From: Vibrio coralliilyticus ATCC BAA-450
GTDB taxonomy: Bacteria > Pseudomonadota > Gammaproteobacteria > Enterobacterales > Vibrionaceae
Reading direction: 5' to 3'
Length of the DNA: 64,000 bases
Assembly (NCBI RefSeq): GCF_000176135.1
Contig: NZ_ACZN01000016.1
Location: forward strand, 248,001-312,000
Shown: piece after piece, positions 17,049 to 25,619 of the stretch
Position numbering within the stretch: position 1 is the first letter of the stretch
Layout: each line of letters opens with the position of its first letter
The notes under the pieces: generated by a model
Database searches by the model: none
The model's input: only the letters and a program-made list of their open reading frames with translations
Told to the model about the DNA's origin: nothing
Program-made: the position numbers and the translations under genes

Positions 17049-18516
17049 TCTGTACTTCCAATGGTTGGCTTTCTTCTAGTTGTTCTAAAGTAAATGGGAA
17101 CGTCAGGATGTCTTGAAAAACCACTTTAGGCAGTGATTTATTGAGTCCTTTTCGGTGCCATGGGTAGATTTCGATCATTTTTGCTAATACGTGAAACACT
17201 TGCAAAGCGGCATCGTCTTTCTCTGCGAGCAGGACACCGAGGCGATCACTACTGAGTCGAGAAAGGAGGTCTTGCTGTGTACACAAAGAGTGTGCGAGTT
17301 CAGCACACACTTCAATGTATTCAGGGTCGCTGTGCTGAATGATAACGACTGCATGGTTAGAACGTTTCAGTTCGGTCTTGAACAGAACCAGTTGCTCCCA
17401 CCAGTAAATCTCAGACACCATCTGATTAAGGTGCTTTTCTGGGTCGTATTCGTGTTGGCCACGAATGCGGTTAATCAATTTGCGCGCGCGCTGTTCGAGT
17501 TGACGCTTCGATGCTCGGGCTTTGTCATTACTTACTCGGGCGGTTTGCTCTCTGAGCATATCTGTTGAGTGTTTACGGTACTTTTGAAACGCGTGCAGCG
17601 CCTCTTTAAAGTTACCTTGCTCTTCAGCCACACGTGACTGCTGAAAACAAATCTGCGACAACAGTTCGCCGTTATCGAAAGACGATGCTGAACGTTCGGC
17701 TTGTACTAGTAGTTTGGTGGCTTCTTCCGGGCGTTTTCTCAACAATTCTAGTCTTGCCTGGCTGATGTACGAGTGCGCTTTCATCCACACCAGATCGTGT
17801 TTTTCAGCTAGGTCTTGCGCTTTACCCGTTGCAATTTCTGCGTCTTCAATCCGCTCAAGCCCTAACAGGGCTAATCCTCTGAAGTCCCAGACTTCTGCTT
17901 GCCAGGTTTTATCTTCGTGGCCTTTGAGTGCCTCGGTCGCGCCATCAAGTACTGTCAGCATCTCAACATAGTTGTTGAGTAGGTAAAGGTCCCATGCCAG
18001 TAGAATTCTCGCTTTACCTTCAAGCCAACCGATACGTGTATTATTGGCAACGGTCACAGCCAATTCGTGAGTCGTTTTGGCGAGTTGATATTCATGAGTA
18101 ATTCGCCAGACGTTGCCTAGCCCGATTAAGCATTCGATTTGTATTTCGATTTCATCGACCAGAGCGGATTGCTCAAGGGCGTTAATCCAGAACTGTTGAG
18201 CGGAGTAATATTTGGCTTGGCCCCAGAAGTGAAGCGCATGGATATGAAGAATCTCAGGAAGAAAGTCGTCGGTATCTAGGGAGTTGAGTTTACTATGGGC
18301 TTCTTTGATGTATTTTAGCCCACGCCGATAATCCATCAGGCTCCAGGCACAGCGAGACATGATAATCAGACACTGTACAGCCCCTTCTGGGTACAAAATC
18401 TGACTGGCGCGCGTCGCGCACTGTTCAGCGATGGCTAAAACCTTTTCAGGCTCACTTTCAATTCGTGCTTTGAGCTGTTCAATCTCTGTATCTAGCAGAT
18501 GCTGGCTTTTATCCAA
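17032..18516 (-). CDS. TPR protein with a decayed GGDEF-like C-terminus
   Basis: Residues 1-320 (of 494) repeat the TPR-like architecture of the neighbouring cyclase, again with a coiled-coil linker (325-355). The last 130 residues look like a GGDEF domain that has lost its function. Where the cyclase has the helix starting RRWLDVKLK, this protein has YWWEQLVLF; the strand VIDID becomes VIIQHS; and the catalytic turn becomes LSRLSSDRLGVLL (418-430), SSDRL in place of GGDEF. Several loops are also shortened. It overlaps the cyclase gene by 17 bases. I infer a regulatory partner, perhaps a heterodimer subunit, without catalytic activity of its own. Confidence 0.75.
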   Translation of the reverse strand: MDKSQHLLDTEIEQLKARIESEPEKVLAIAEQCATRASQILYPEGAVQCLIIMSRCAWSLMDYRRGLKYIKEAHSKLNSLDTDDFLPEILHIHALHFWGQAKYYSAQQFWINALEQSALVDEIEIQIECLIGLGNVWRITHEYQLAKTTHELAVTVANNTRIGWLEGKARILLAWDLYLLNNYVEMLTVLDGATEALKGHEDKTWQAEVWDFRGLALLGLERIEDAEIATGKAQDLAEKHDLVWMKAHSYISQARLELLRKRPEEATKLLVQAERSASSFDNGELLSQICFQQSRVAEEQGNFKEALHAFQKYRKHSTDMLREQTARVSNDKARASKRQLEQRARKLINRIRGQHEYDPEKHLNQMVSEIYWWEQLVLFKTELKRSNHAVVIIQHSDPEYIEVCAELAHSLCTQQDLLSRLSSDRLGVLLAEKDDAALQVFHVLAKMIEIYPWHRKGLNKSLPKVVFQDILTFPFTLEQLEESQPLEVQNGNFA

Positions 18517-18642
18517 TGAATCAATCCCTTAACAGCCATTCTTAATATCATTCAAAAGTATTATAAAAATAGTGACTGATGTAACTCTAGTAAAAGCATT
18601 AATACGCCTAAGGTTTAATGGCGTACTTCACAATAATGGTAA

Positions 18643-20112
18643 TTATGAAAGCAGTTCCCGCAGAGTCAAAGGTGATTGAGTTAAACCAAGACTTTGCGCC
18701 GCTGTCATACCGCTCTTATCTTGGTAGCACAAATTATGCCATGCCCGGAAAATATCCAACATTGGTAATAAACCACCAGGGCGAAGCTTACGACGAGGTT
18801 CGTTGATAAAGCTTTCAAAAAGAGTTTGAAAGCGCTGTTGGTAGAATTCGGTCTGGCGGACGCTTGCTTTTCTAAGCCATTCTTTCGGCTCGTTATTCTG
18901 CCCTGCAAGGTAGCAAATCCCTTTTGATGAATTTGCAAAAGAGGTAATAGCCCAGCGATCGCGCCACCAACCCATATGAACAATATCGATCTTTCCGACC
19001 AGACTGTGCTCATTCCAGCTTTCATCTTCCTCGACATACATAAGGTCGACATTTTGACGCTGGATGCGTGATAAGCAAACACTCAGCGCTGCAGAACGCA
19101 AAACGGGATCTTGGGGTAGATAGATAGAAACCTGACGTTCACTGTTACACAGATCCAGTACATGAAGGAAATGAGCGTAAGAGGTATATGGCGGTCTGAT
19201 CAGTGCTCCTTTTGATGGGTAGTTGAACACGGTCAGGTTACCCATCGGGTCTTCAACATTGCCACGTGCTAGGATCGTTTGATATTGCTGATCAATACGT
19301 TCTCTGAGTACAGGTGATGGCTCTGGAACTGGGATGCTGGCTTCAGATGAGTGATCGCGCGAAACGAATCGAGCGGTTTCCTGATACGGATCGTGGTCAA
19401 TACTGCCTAGTGGTTCTTCATTACCAGAATAGTTGACGTGCTGGCAGAGGATGTAGCCTGAGTTGGCTTCACCAGTCGCTATCCATAGTACGCCATTATT
19501 ACTCTTAGGTTGCAGAGGCACGTAGTAGGACGCCAGTTCATATTTCTCAGCATGATTGACCCAGCGTGCATCAAACATAGCCAGCTTGCGACGACATCGG
19601 CTAGCAATATGATCGAGATGATCGTAAAACGTCTTCGGGTTGATCTCTAACTTACGGCAGATTTCACGTACTGAGTAGCCCATAAAGAGCAAACCGAGGA
19701 GGTTTTCCTGAAAGGCAAGTTTCTTATTGGCACCTGACCATTTATCAACGAACGTCGATTGGCAAAGCTTGCAACGATAACGTTGGCGGTCACCGCTGTA
19801 ACCAAAGGCATGATAAAGGTGTTTATGAGTATGGACAGATAAGCCAAAATTTTCGCAATCGGTATTGCGACAGGTTGGCAGACCGTCACTGTGGAGTTGT
19901 CTTAAACGATGGAGTTCGTTTAACACTTCCTGATTGTTAAGTAAGGGGGGGAAAGCACCGCACTCCCGACATACCATCGCAGGTCGCTTAGGGTTAGCAT
20001 GTTGCACGACGTATCGATGTGCATCACTCAATCCAAAGTTGTCACACGCCAATGTTTTACAAAAGTTGAGTTGTAACCCGTCTGCTTCCTGTGGCAGTTT
20101 GCCAGTTGTCAC
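18643..20112 (-). CDS. Transposase-like zinc-ribbon protein, probably domesticated
   Basis: The 489-residue protein opens with repeated zinc knuckles: FCKTLACDNFG (residues 17-27), VCRECGAFP, CRNTDCENFG and RYRCKLCQSTF. A helix-turn-helix follows (YSVREICRKLEINPKTFYDHL in pieces). This order of InsA-like zinc ribbons and HTH is that of IS1/IS1595-type transposases. The long C-terminal part ends with a LDIFRAWHNLCY segment recalling the end of DDE transposase domains, and TAAQSLGL. I see no terminal inverted repeats or target duplications around it, and it sits between housekeeping genes. I think it is a resident gene of transposase origin; its role is unknown. Confidence 0.6.
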   Translation of the reverse strand: MTTGKLPQEADGLQLNFCKTLACDNFGLSDAHRYVVQHANPKRPAMVCRECGAFPPLLNNQEVLNELHRLRQLHSDGLPTCRNTDCENFGLSVHTHKHLYHAFGYSGDRQRYRCKLCQSTFVDKWSGANKKLAFQENLLGLLFMGYSVREICRKLEINPKTFYDHLDHIASRCRRKLAMFDARWVNHAEKYELASYYVPLQPKSNNGVLWIATGEANSGYILCQHVNYSGNEEPLGSIDHDPYQETARFVSRDHSSEASIPVPEPSPVLRERIDQQYQTILARGNVEDPMGNLTVFNYPSKGALIRPPYTSYAHFLHVLDLCNSERQVSIYLPQDPVLRSAALSVCLSRIQRQNVDLMYVEEDESWNEHSLVGKIDIVHMGWWRDRWAITSFANSSKGICYLAGQNNEPKEWLRKASVRQTEFYQQRFQTLFESFINEPRRKLRPGGLLPMLDIFRAWHNLCYQDKSGMTAAQSLGLTQSPLTLRELLS

Positions 20113-20136
20113 TATCTCCCCCTCGGGATTATCTGG

Positions 20137-20162
20137 GCTGCCAGGCTATTGGCTCTGGCAGC
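20137..20162 (-). other. Intergenic inverted repeat between deoD and the transposase-like gene
   Basis: GCTGCCAG and CTGGCAGC are perfect 8-base arms with a 10-base loop. There is no T run on either side, so it is not a standard terminator. It may shape mRNA between the two same-strand genes. Confidence 0.45.
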
Positions 20163-20175
20163 GAAGGAATGGCGA

Positions 20176-20886
20176 TTAGATGTTGATGGCTGTCTCAAGC
20201 GCAACTTTCATCATGTCGTTGAAAGATTTTTGGCGCTCTTCTGAGCTCAACTTCTCGCCACGGATGATGTGGTCAGAAACCGTTAGGATAGTCAGTGCTT
20301 TTGCACCTAAATCGGCAGCAACACCGTAGATACCTGCCGCTTCCATATCAACACCTAAGATGCCTAGTTTTTCCATCTTCTCGAAAATGTCGGCTTCTGG
20401 AGTGTAGAAAAGGTCTGCAGAGAATACGTTACCTACTTTTACAGGTACTTCTTGAGCACGTGCTTGGTTTACCGCTTCTTCTAGAAGGCCGTAATCAGCA
20501 ATTGCCGCGAAGTCATGATCGTTAAAACGGATACGGTTCACTTTTGAATCTGTTGATGCACCCATACCGATGACAACGTCCATCAGGTTTACGTCATCAC
20601 GTACTGCGCCACAGCTGCCAACACGAATTACGTTTTTCACACCATACTCAGCGATTAGCTCGTGAACATAGATACAAGCTGATGGGATACCCATGCCGTG
20701 ACCCATCACAGAAACACGTTGACCTTTGTAAGTGCCTGTAAAGCCGAACATGCTACGAACATCACAAACTTGTTTTACATCTTCTAGGAATGTTTCCGCG
20801 ATGTATTTAGCGCGAAGTGGGTCGCCTGGCATCAAAACCGTTTCAGCGAAATCACCTGGTTGAGCGTTAATGTGTGGGGTTGCCAT
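20176..20886 (-). CDS. deoD: Purine-nucleoside phosphorylase DeoD
   Basis: The 236-residue length and sequence match hexameric Deo[12 protein letters not shown] (21-31) binds phosphate, [16 protein letters not shown] lies near 63-78, and [13 protein letters not shown] holds the ribose-binding methionine and glutamate. It cleaves purine nucleosides with phosphate to free base and (deoxy)ribose 1-phosphate in the cytosol. Unlike the enteric deoCABD operon, it is not with deoA, deoB or deoC here. A CRP-like site lies about 105 bases upstream of its ATG. Confidence 0.97.
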   Translation of the reverse strand: MATPHINAQPGDFAETVLMPGDPLRAKYIAETFLEDVKQVCDVRSMFGFTGTYKGQRVSVMGHGMGIPSACIYVHELIAEYGVKNVIRVGSCGAVRDDVNLMDVVIGMGASTDSKVNRIRFNDHDFAAIADYGLLEEAVNQARAQEVPVKVGNVFSADLFYTPEADIFEKMEKLGILGVDMEAAGIYGVAADLGAKALTILTVSDHIIRGEKLSSEERQKSFNDMMKVALETAINI

Positions 20887-20990
20887 AGTTGTTACTCCAA
20901 GTTTATTAGTAATTCTGTGTTCTGATTACTAATTTTGTTGATTCTCAAAAATCTGTTGAAGCAATACTAGCTAGATATGGCAAGGCTCCA

Positions 20991-21006
20991 TGAGAAGTAC
21001 GTCACA
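20991..21006 (-). promoter_or_regulatory. Candidate CRP site upstream of deoD
   Basis: TGAGA-N6-TCACA (spacer AGTACG) matches nine of ten core positions of the CRP consensus. Nucleoside catabolic genes are classic CRP/CytR targets. Confidence 0.45.
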
Positions 21007-21139
21007 AAAGTAATCCATTTCACTATAGATGTAAGTATTTATAACGTTTTTTGTTGAAAGGGTTAATGCAATCGATTTGGAAAAACGATTGCCTCAGAAT
21101 TGAACCGAAATCGTATCAATTACGTAACACTCCATTAAA

Positions 21140-21210
21140 TTGTACATTTTTATTTCTTGTATAACTTTGAGATGTTGTGCTAAAACTTATACAAAAGATA
21201 TTTTTGTACA
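21140..21210 (+). promoter_or_regulatory. Symmetric array of TTGTA-type operators before the photolyase operon
   Basis: Four sites occur in 71 bases: TTGTACA (21140-21146), TTGTATAA (21157-21164), TTATACAA (21187-21194) and TTGTACA (21204-21210). The inner two are exact reverse complements, and the spacings are nearly mirror-like. TTGTACA-type repeats are typical of light-responsive MerR/LitR/CarH promoters, and a MerR gene is the second gene of this operon. Confidence 0.6.
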
Positions 21211-21236
21211 CCTCAACAAGAATACTGGAGCACAAT

Positions 21237-22187
21237 ATGAGCAACGTAATTAAAGTCGGCATTAGTTCTTGCGTTTTAGGTGAAAAAGTTCGCTTCGACT
21301 CAGGGCACAAGATTAGTAAGTTCGTCACTAAAGAACTCGCACCTTTTTTCGAGTTTGTTCCAATTTGCCCGGAAGTTGGAATGGGGATGCCCGTGCCAAG
21401 GCCGACTATCCGTTTGGTGTCGGATCAAGAACGTATTGCTTTGGTAGAAACAAAAGATGCGTCCATAGAGCACACAGACAAGATGGTGGACTACTCCAAA
21501 AATAAAGTGGCTGAGCTGCGTGACACAGAACTGTGCGGATATATTGTGTGTGCCAAATCACCAACCTGTGGCATGGAACGGGTGAAAGTGTACAAAAAAG
21601 GTGGGGCTGACAACACAGGAGTGGGTCTTTACACCCAAGAGCTGATGAAGCAAATGCCTTGGCTACCAGTTGAAGAAGATGGCCGCTTGAACGACCCGGT
21701 TTTGAAAGAGAATTTCATTACTCGCATCTACACGCTGAGAGATTTTTACGACTCCATGGGTGGTGCTCCGACAGCCGGTAAAATTGTTGCATTTCACTCT
21801 CGCTACAAACTTACTTTGATGGCCCATCACCCTCAGTCATACAAAGAGTTAGGTCGCTTAGTCGCCAATATCAAAGAGTATGACATCGATACTTTTTATC
21901 AAGAGTACCGTGTGGGTTTGATGAATGCGGTATCGCACAGAGCAAGTCGTAAGAACAACACCAATGTGCTTATGCATGTCCAAGGATACTTCAAGCGAAA
22001 CCTCGCCAAGGACCAGAAAGCGGAATTGTGTGGTGTGATTGATGAGTACCGTCAAGGTACGTTACCACTACTGGCCCCCATCACTTTACTTAAACATTAT
22101 TTGGCTGCGTACCCGGATGCTTATTTATCCGAGCAGAAATATTTGCAGCCTCACCCTCAGGAAATGCGCTTGAGATATGGATTATAG
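21237..22187 (+). CDS. TudS-like (DUF523) and DUF1722 fusion protein
   Basis: The frame opens upstream, but the ATG at 21237 has a Shine-Dalgarno (TGGAG) and gives MSNVIKVGISSCVLG (316 residues). Residues 1-150 are DUF523, with SCVLG (C12), CPEVGMGMP (C44) and SPTCG (C111). In the thiouracil desulfurase TudS the equivalent cysteines hold a [4Fe-4S] cluster. Residues about 180-310 are DUF1722 (YbgA-like), with FHSRYKLTLMAHH. The fusion is commonly found beside photolyase genes, as here: MerR and phr follow with overlap or a few bases between. A role in repair or modified nucleobase metabolism is inferred, not shown. Confidence 0.85.
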   Translation: MSNVIKVGISSCVLGEKVRFDSGHKISKFVTKELAPFFEFVPICPEVGMGMPVPRPTIRLVSDQERIALVETKDASIEHTDKMVDYSKNKVAELRDTELCGYIVCAKSPTCGMERVKVYKKGGADNTGVGLYTQELMKQMPWLPVEEDGRLNDPVLKENFITRIYTLRDFYDSMGGAPTAGKIVAFHSRYKLTLMAHHPQSYKELGRLVANIKEYDIDTFYQEYRVGLMNAVSHRASRKNNTNVLMHVQGYFKRNLAKDQKAELCGVIDEYRQGTLPLLAPITLLKHYLAAYPDAYLSEQKYLQPHPQEMRLRYGL

Positions 22188-22188
22188 A

Positions 22189-22974
22189 ATGAAGAAATAT
22201 GCAATCAGAGAAATATCAGAGCTGACGGGGGTGAAACCTGTCACTCTCCGAGCTTGGCAGCGCCGCTACAACTTGATAGAGCCTGAAAGAACAGAGAAAG
22301 GCCACCGCCTATATACACAAAAGCACATCGACTTAATCAATGACATTCAAGGTTGGTTAGCTAAAGGAGTGTCGATTGGCAAGGTGAAAGCGTTATTGGA
22401 ATCAGGAGATCAGGCTGAATCCGATGTCTCTACCAATATGGCTCATTTAGATGATGTTGAACCTGTTTTAGATGCTTTGGCAAGCCTAAATAAAGGGAAA
22501 GCCGAAACTCTGATTCATTCAGTGCTCAAAGAATACCCGCTCAATGTCGTGGAAACTCAGTTTATTCAGCCTGTGGAGCAGGCATTAGGACTTGTCAGAC
22601 AGAATTTGCGATCACTTCAATTTGGTTTGTTTCAAACATTGATGCTAACCAAGCTCAACGCGATTATTGAAGCAGAAAACAAAGCCGCTCGTTTAGGCAA
22701 AGCGCTCTTTATCAGCGTTCAAGGAAGTGTGGATGTGGCATCTCGCATAATGGCTCTTTCACTGGTAGAAAAAGGGTGCAAAGTGACCATCATCGATGAG
22801 GTTGAAGATTTATCTGGACTGCTTGGTCATCCATGTCTTGAAGAGTTTTCAACCTTAGCGATTTACAGCGCACGTGCGATTAATGAGTCGCAAATGGCTG
22901 CGATCCAACAACTGGAAACCATGATTTCCGGAGAGCTGATATTGCCGGAACTGTTACAACGCCTAAAGAGGTAA
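22189..22974 (+). CDS. MerR-family regulator with CarH/LitR-like C-terminus
   Basis: I take the second ATG (22189), giving MKKYAIREISELTG; an in-frame ATG at 22177 would add four residues and overlap the previous gene. Residues 3-70 are the MerR winged helix (VKPVTLRAWQRRYNL, KGHRLYT). The rest has the helical bundle and Rossmann-like fold of CarH/LitR, which sense light with adenosylcobalamin. The cobalamin histidine motif (GExHxxG) reads GSVDVAS here, with D182 in place of histidine, so I doubt that it binds B12. In V. cholerae a MerR beside photolyase takes part in the blue-light response. It probably represses this operon through the TTGTA sites upstream. Confidence 0.85.
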   Translation: MKKYAIREISELTGVKPVTLRAWQRRYNLIEPERTEKGHRLYTQKHIDLINDIQGWLAKGVSIGKVKALLESGDQAESDVSTNMAHLDDVEPVLDALASLNKGKAETLIHSVLKEYPLNVVETQFIQPVEQALGLVRQNLRSLQFGLFQTLMLTKLNAIIEAENKAARLGKALFISVQGSVDVASRIMALSLVEKGCKVTIIDEVEDLSGLLGHPCLEEFSTLAIYSARAINESQMAAIQQLETMISGELILPELLQRLKR

Positions 22975-22978
22975 AGTC

Positions 22979-24394
22979 ATGAATCTGGTGTGGCTAAGAC
23001 GCGATTTAAGAATCGAAGATAACTCAGCACTAGTTAATGCTGTAGAGACTGGTGAGCCGGTTGTCTGCATTTACACTGCAACTCCTGAGACTTGGCATGA
23101 GCACGGTTTAGCGCCTATTCAGGCAGATTTGATTTACCGTCGATTGCAGGGATTAAAGCAAGACCTGGAGTCTTTACGTATTCCACTGCTTTATGAGGAA
23201 GTGGATACATATACTGAGAGCGCAAAGCGTGTCGCTGAGATTGCTACTTTGCTCAGTGCGAATCGAGTGTTGGTTAACAAGGAATACGAGGTTAATGAGC
23301 AGCGTCGAGATGCCACGCTTGAAATGTGTTTGAATGATACTGCCATTCAAGTTAAGTCCAGCGATGACAAATGCATATTTGCTCCCGGTAGCATAGTGAA
23401 CAAGCAAGGTAGCTATTTCAAAGTGTTCACACCGTTTAAGAAGGCCTACCTCGCTGAACTTGGCGAGTGCTCATTTCAAGTTCGCAAACCACAAGTGGCT
23501 TGTTCGAGTAGGTTACCTGAGCACTTGAGTTCTCTACTATTCGCTGATGATGTGACCTTCAGCTACCCGCGAGAGCCGAGCGACCAATTTGCCGCGGATA
23601 CCCAGTCGATAATCCAAACGCTGAGAGATTTTGATAGCCAAGACGTAGAAGGCTATGCTAGCAACCGAGATTTTCCCGCTATTGCTGGAACGAGCCAACT
23701 GTCTCCTTACTTAGCTATCGGTGCTTTATCTGTTCGTCAATGTATGGCGCGTTTGATGTTTGGCCAAGCTCCCCCTCTCAGCCAAGGTAGAGAAGTCTGG
23801 CAGAGTGAGTTGATCTGGCGTGAGTTCTATCAGCATCTGATTTATTTTGAAGCTAAGCTGAGTAAAGGAAGGTCTTTCGTTGATTGGGGGGATCGCTTGG
23901 TATGGAAGAATGAGCCACAGTATATTGAGGCGTGGAAGCAGGGTGAAACTGGTTTCCCGATAGTCGATGCTGCCATGAAGCAACTTAACCAGACAGGGTG
24001 GATGCATAATCGCCTCAGAATGATAGTCGCGAGCTTTCTGGTTAAGGACCTCCACGTTGATTGGCGGGTTGGTGAGCGGTACTTCATCAATAAACTGATT
24101 GACGGCGATTACGCGGCGAATAATGGTGGTTGGCAATGGTGTGCGTCGACAGGTTGTGACGGCCAGCCATATTTTCGAATTTTTAATCCTATTACGCAGG
24201 GTGAGCGATTTGACCCGCAAGGCGAATTTGTCCGTCAATGGTTGCCTGAATTAGCACAAGTACCTGACAAATACTTGCACCAACCCTGGAAATGGAGTGG
24301 TGTAAGAAGCTTGTCATATCCGCCGCCAATAGTTGATCATAAGGTAGAAAGAGAAGTAACCTTACGGCTCTATAAGGAAGCGAAGGACGCTTAG
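22979..24394 (+). CDS. phrB: Deoxyribodipyrimidine photolyase (class I CPD photolyase)
   Basis: The 471 residues begin MNLVWLRRDLRIEDN, the photolyase antenna domain start. The C-terminal FAD-binding domain shows TSQLSPYLAIGALSVRQC, the WMHNRLRMIVASFLVKDL segment in pieces, NNGGWQW and FRIFNPITQ. These are signatures of bacterial class I CPD photolyase, which repairs pyrimidine dimers using blue light with FAD and an antenna folate. It follows the MerR gene by 4 bases and precedes the L,D-transpeptidase gene by 1 base, so the four genes from 21237 on form one operon. Confidence 0.95.
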   Translation: MNLVWLRRDLRIEDNSALVNAVETGEPVVCIYTATPETWHEHGLAPIQADLIYRRLQGLKQDLESLRIPLLYEEVDTYTESAKRVAEIATLLSANRVLVNKEYEVNEQRRDATLEMCLNDTAIQVKSSDDKCIFAPGSIVNKQGSYFKVFTPFKKAYLAELGECSFQVRKPQVACSSRLPEHLSSLLFADDVTFSYPREPSDQFAADTQSIIQTLRDFDSQDVEGYASNRDFPAIAGTSQLSPYLAIGALSVRQCMARLMFGQAPPLSQGREVWQSELIWREFYQHLIYFEAKLSKGRSFVDWGDRLVWKNEPQYIEAWKQGETGFPIVDAAMKQLNQTGWMHNRLRMIVASFLVKDLHVDWRVGERYFINKLIDGDYAANNGGWQWCASTGCDGQPYFRIFNPITQGERFDPQGEFVRQWLPELAQVPDKYLHQPWKWSGVRSLSYPPPIVDHKVEREVTLRLYKEAKDA

Positions 24395-24395
24395 A

Positions 24396-25307
24396 ATGCT
24401 GCGAAAAATACTTTCTCTCTGTTGCTGCTTTAGTACCTCACTATTCGCCGCAACCTACGAATTACCTCCAGAGGGAAGCAGCATGGTCGGGCGCACACAA
24501 TACCATCAAGTGGAAAGTGGTGAGAGCCTAGCAGATATTGCAAAGCAATATGATGTTGGCTTTCTTACCTTGATGGCTGCAAACAAAGGCGTGGATCCTT
24601 TCCTACCTTCTGAAGACTTTGTTCTGACGATTCCGACGCAAATCATTCTTCCTCAAGTGCCAAGAGAAGGGATAGTCATCAATTTGGCAGAGCTGCGTCT
24701 GTATTACTTCCAGCCGGAGAAGAACTTAGTACATATTTTTCCGGTCGGTATAGGTCGAATTGGTCGCGACACTCCTGAGATGGTGACCAGCATTAGTCAA
24801 AAACGGCCAAATCCAACTTGGACACCACCCGCATCTATTCGCAAAGAATACCTTGAGAAAGGCATCGAGCTTCCGCGTGTTGTACCCGCAGGTCCGGAAA
24901 ACCCACTTGGGGAATACGCGATGAGGCTGGCTTATGGCGTTGGAGATTACCTTATCCATGGTACTAACAAAGACTTTGGTATTGGGCTGCGTGTCAGCTC
25001 AGGTTGTATACGTATGAACCCTAAGGACATTGACTGGTTGTTTCCAAAAGTGAAGTTGGGTGAAAAAGTTCGAGTGATTAATGAGCCAGTAAAAATTGCA
25101 CTAGAGCCGGATCGCAGTGTGTTTTTGGAAGCTCATGAACCGTTAACGCGAAGCGATGGTAGTAAGAAGGATTTGAAGATCCCTCAGGAACTGCAGTGGT
25201 GGTTGGAAGAGTTTGAACTATCGGATGCTAAAGCAAGAGCGGCGATTCTTGCGCAAAATGGTGTACCAGTGGAAGTGGTCTCCCCGAGTTATTCATACGT
25301 GAATTGA
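24396..25307 (+). CDS. L,D-transpeptidase (ErfK/YbiS family) with LysM domain
   Basis: A signal peptide (about 17 residues, ending SLFAA) is followed by a LysM module (YHQVESGESLADIAKQYDV, residues 32-80) and a YkuD domain with the catalytic motif HGTN followed by SSGCIRM (cysteine near residue 204). Total length is 303, close to ErfK, YbiS and YcfS of E. coli. In the periplasm these enzymes attach the C-terminal lysine of the Lpp lipoprotein to peptidoglycan. An lpp gene lies directly opposite (convergent), with a terminal lysine. It is the last gene of the photolyase operon, an odd mix of repair and envelope functions. Confidence 0.92.
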   Translation: MLRKILSLCCCFSTSLFAATYELPPEGSSMVGRTQYHQVESGESLADIAKQYDVGFLTLMAANKGVDPFLPSEDFVLTIPTQIILPQVPREGIVINLAELRLYYFQPEKNLVHIFPVGIGRIGRDTPEMVTSISQKRPNPTWTPPASIRKEYLEKGIELPRVVPAGPENPLGEYAMRLAYGVGDYLIHGTNKDFGIGLRVSSGCIRMNPKDIDWLFPKVKLGEKVRVINEPVKIALEPDRSVFLEAHEPLTRSDGSKKDLKIPQELQWWLEEFELSDAKARAAILAQNGVPVEVVSPSYSYVN

Positions 25308-25324
25308 GTCTTGTTATATAAGAG

Positions 25325-25352
25325 AAAGGGCCTGCAGTTGCAGGCCCTTTCT
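25325..25352. terminator. Terminator between the L,D-transpeptidase and lpp genes
   Basis: AAAGGGCCTGCA-GT-TGCAGGCCCTTT is a very strong hairpin between convergent genes and probably serves both. Confidence 0.85.
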
Positions 25353-25370
25353 TATCGAAAATTGACAGAA

Positions 25371-25619
25371 TTACTTAGTGTAAGACTGAGCAATGTTGTC
25401 GATACGCTCGTTAGCGCGTGCTGCTTCTTCTTGAGCAGACATTGCTGCATCGCCTGATTTACGTACATCAGACTGTAGAGCCTGTACATCTTGGCTTAGC
25501 TGGCTAACTTGATTGCTTAGCTCGTCAATTTTTGCTGAAGATGCTTCGTCTGGACCAGAAGCACAGCCAGCTAGAAGAAGTACAGAAGACGCCGCAGCTG
25601 CGATCAACATTTTGTTCAT
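25371..25619 (-). CDS. lpp: Major outer membrane lipoprotein Lpp (Braun lipoprotein)
   Basis: The protein has 82 residues. The signal ends in the lipobox LLAGC (lipidated Cys19). The mature part is a heptad-repeat helix (IDELSNQVSQLSQDVQALQ) with SA/AA spacing typical of trimeric Lpp, and the chain ends SYTK. The C-terminal lysine is the residue joined to peptidoglycan by L,D-transpeptidases, one of which is encoded next door. It tethers the outer membrane to the wall. The short gene with its own terminator suggests abundant, stable mRNA. Confidence 0.95.
   Translation of the reverse strand: MNKMLIAAAASSVLLLAGCASGPDEASSAKIDELSNQVSQLSQDVQALQSDVRKSGDAAMSAQEEAARANERIDNIAQSYTK

Noticed and set aside
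18618..18806. A 62-codon plus-strand frame after the transposase-like gene
   Set aside because: It overlaps the 3' end of that gene on the opposite strand, without a good start or domain.
18643..20112. An active insertion sequence
   Set aside because: I found no terminal inverted repeats or target-site duplication around the transposase-like gene.
23726..24238. A 170-codon minus-strand frame opposite the photolyase gene
   Set aside because: Antisense to conserved FAD-binding motifs; no features of a real protein.
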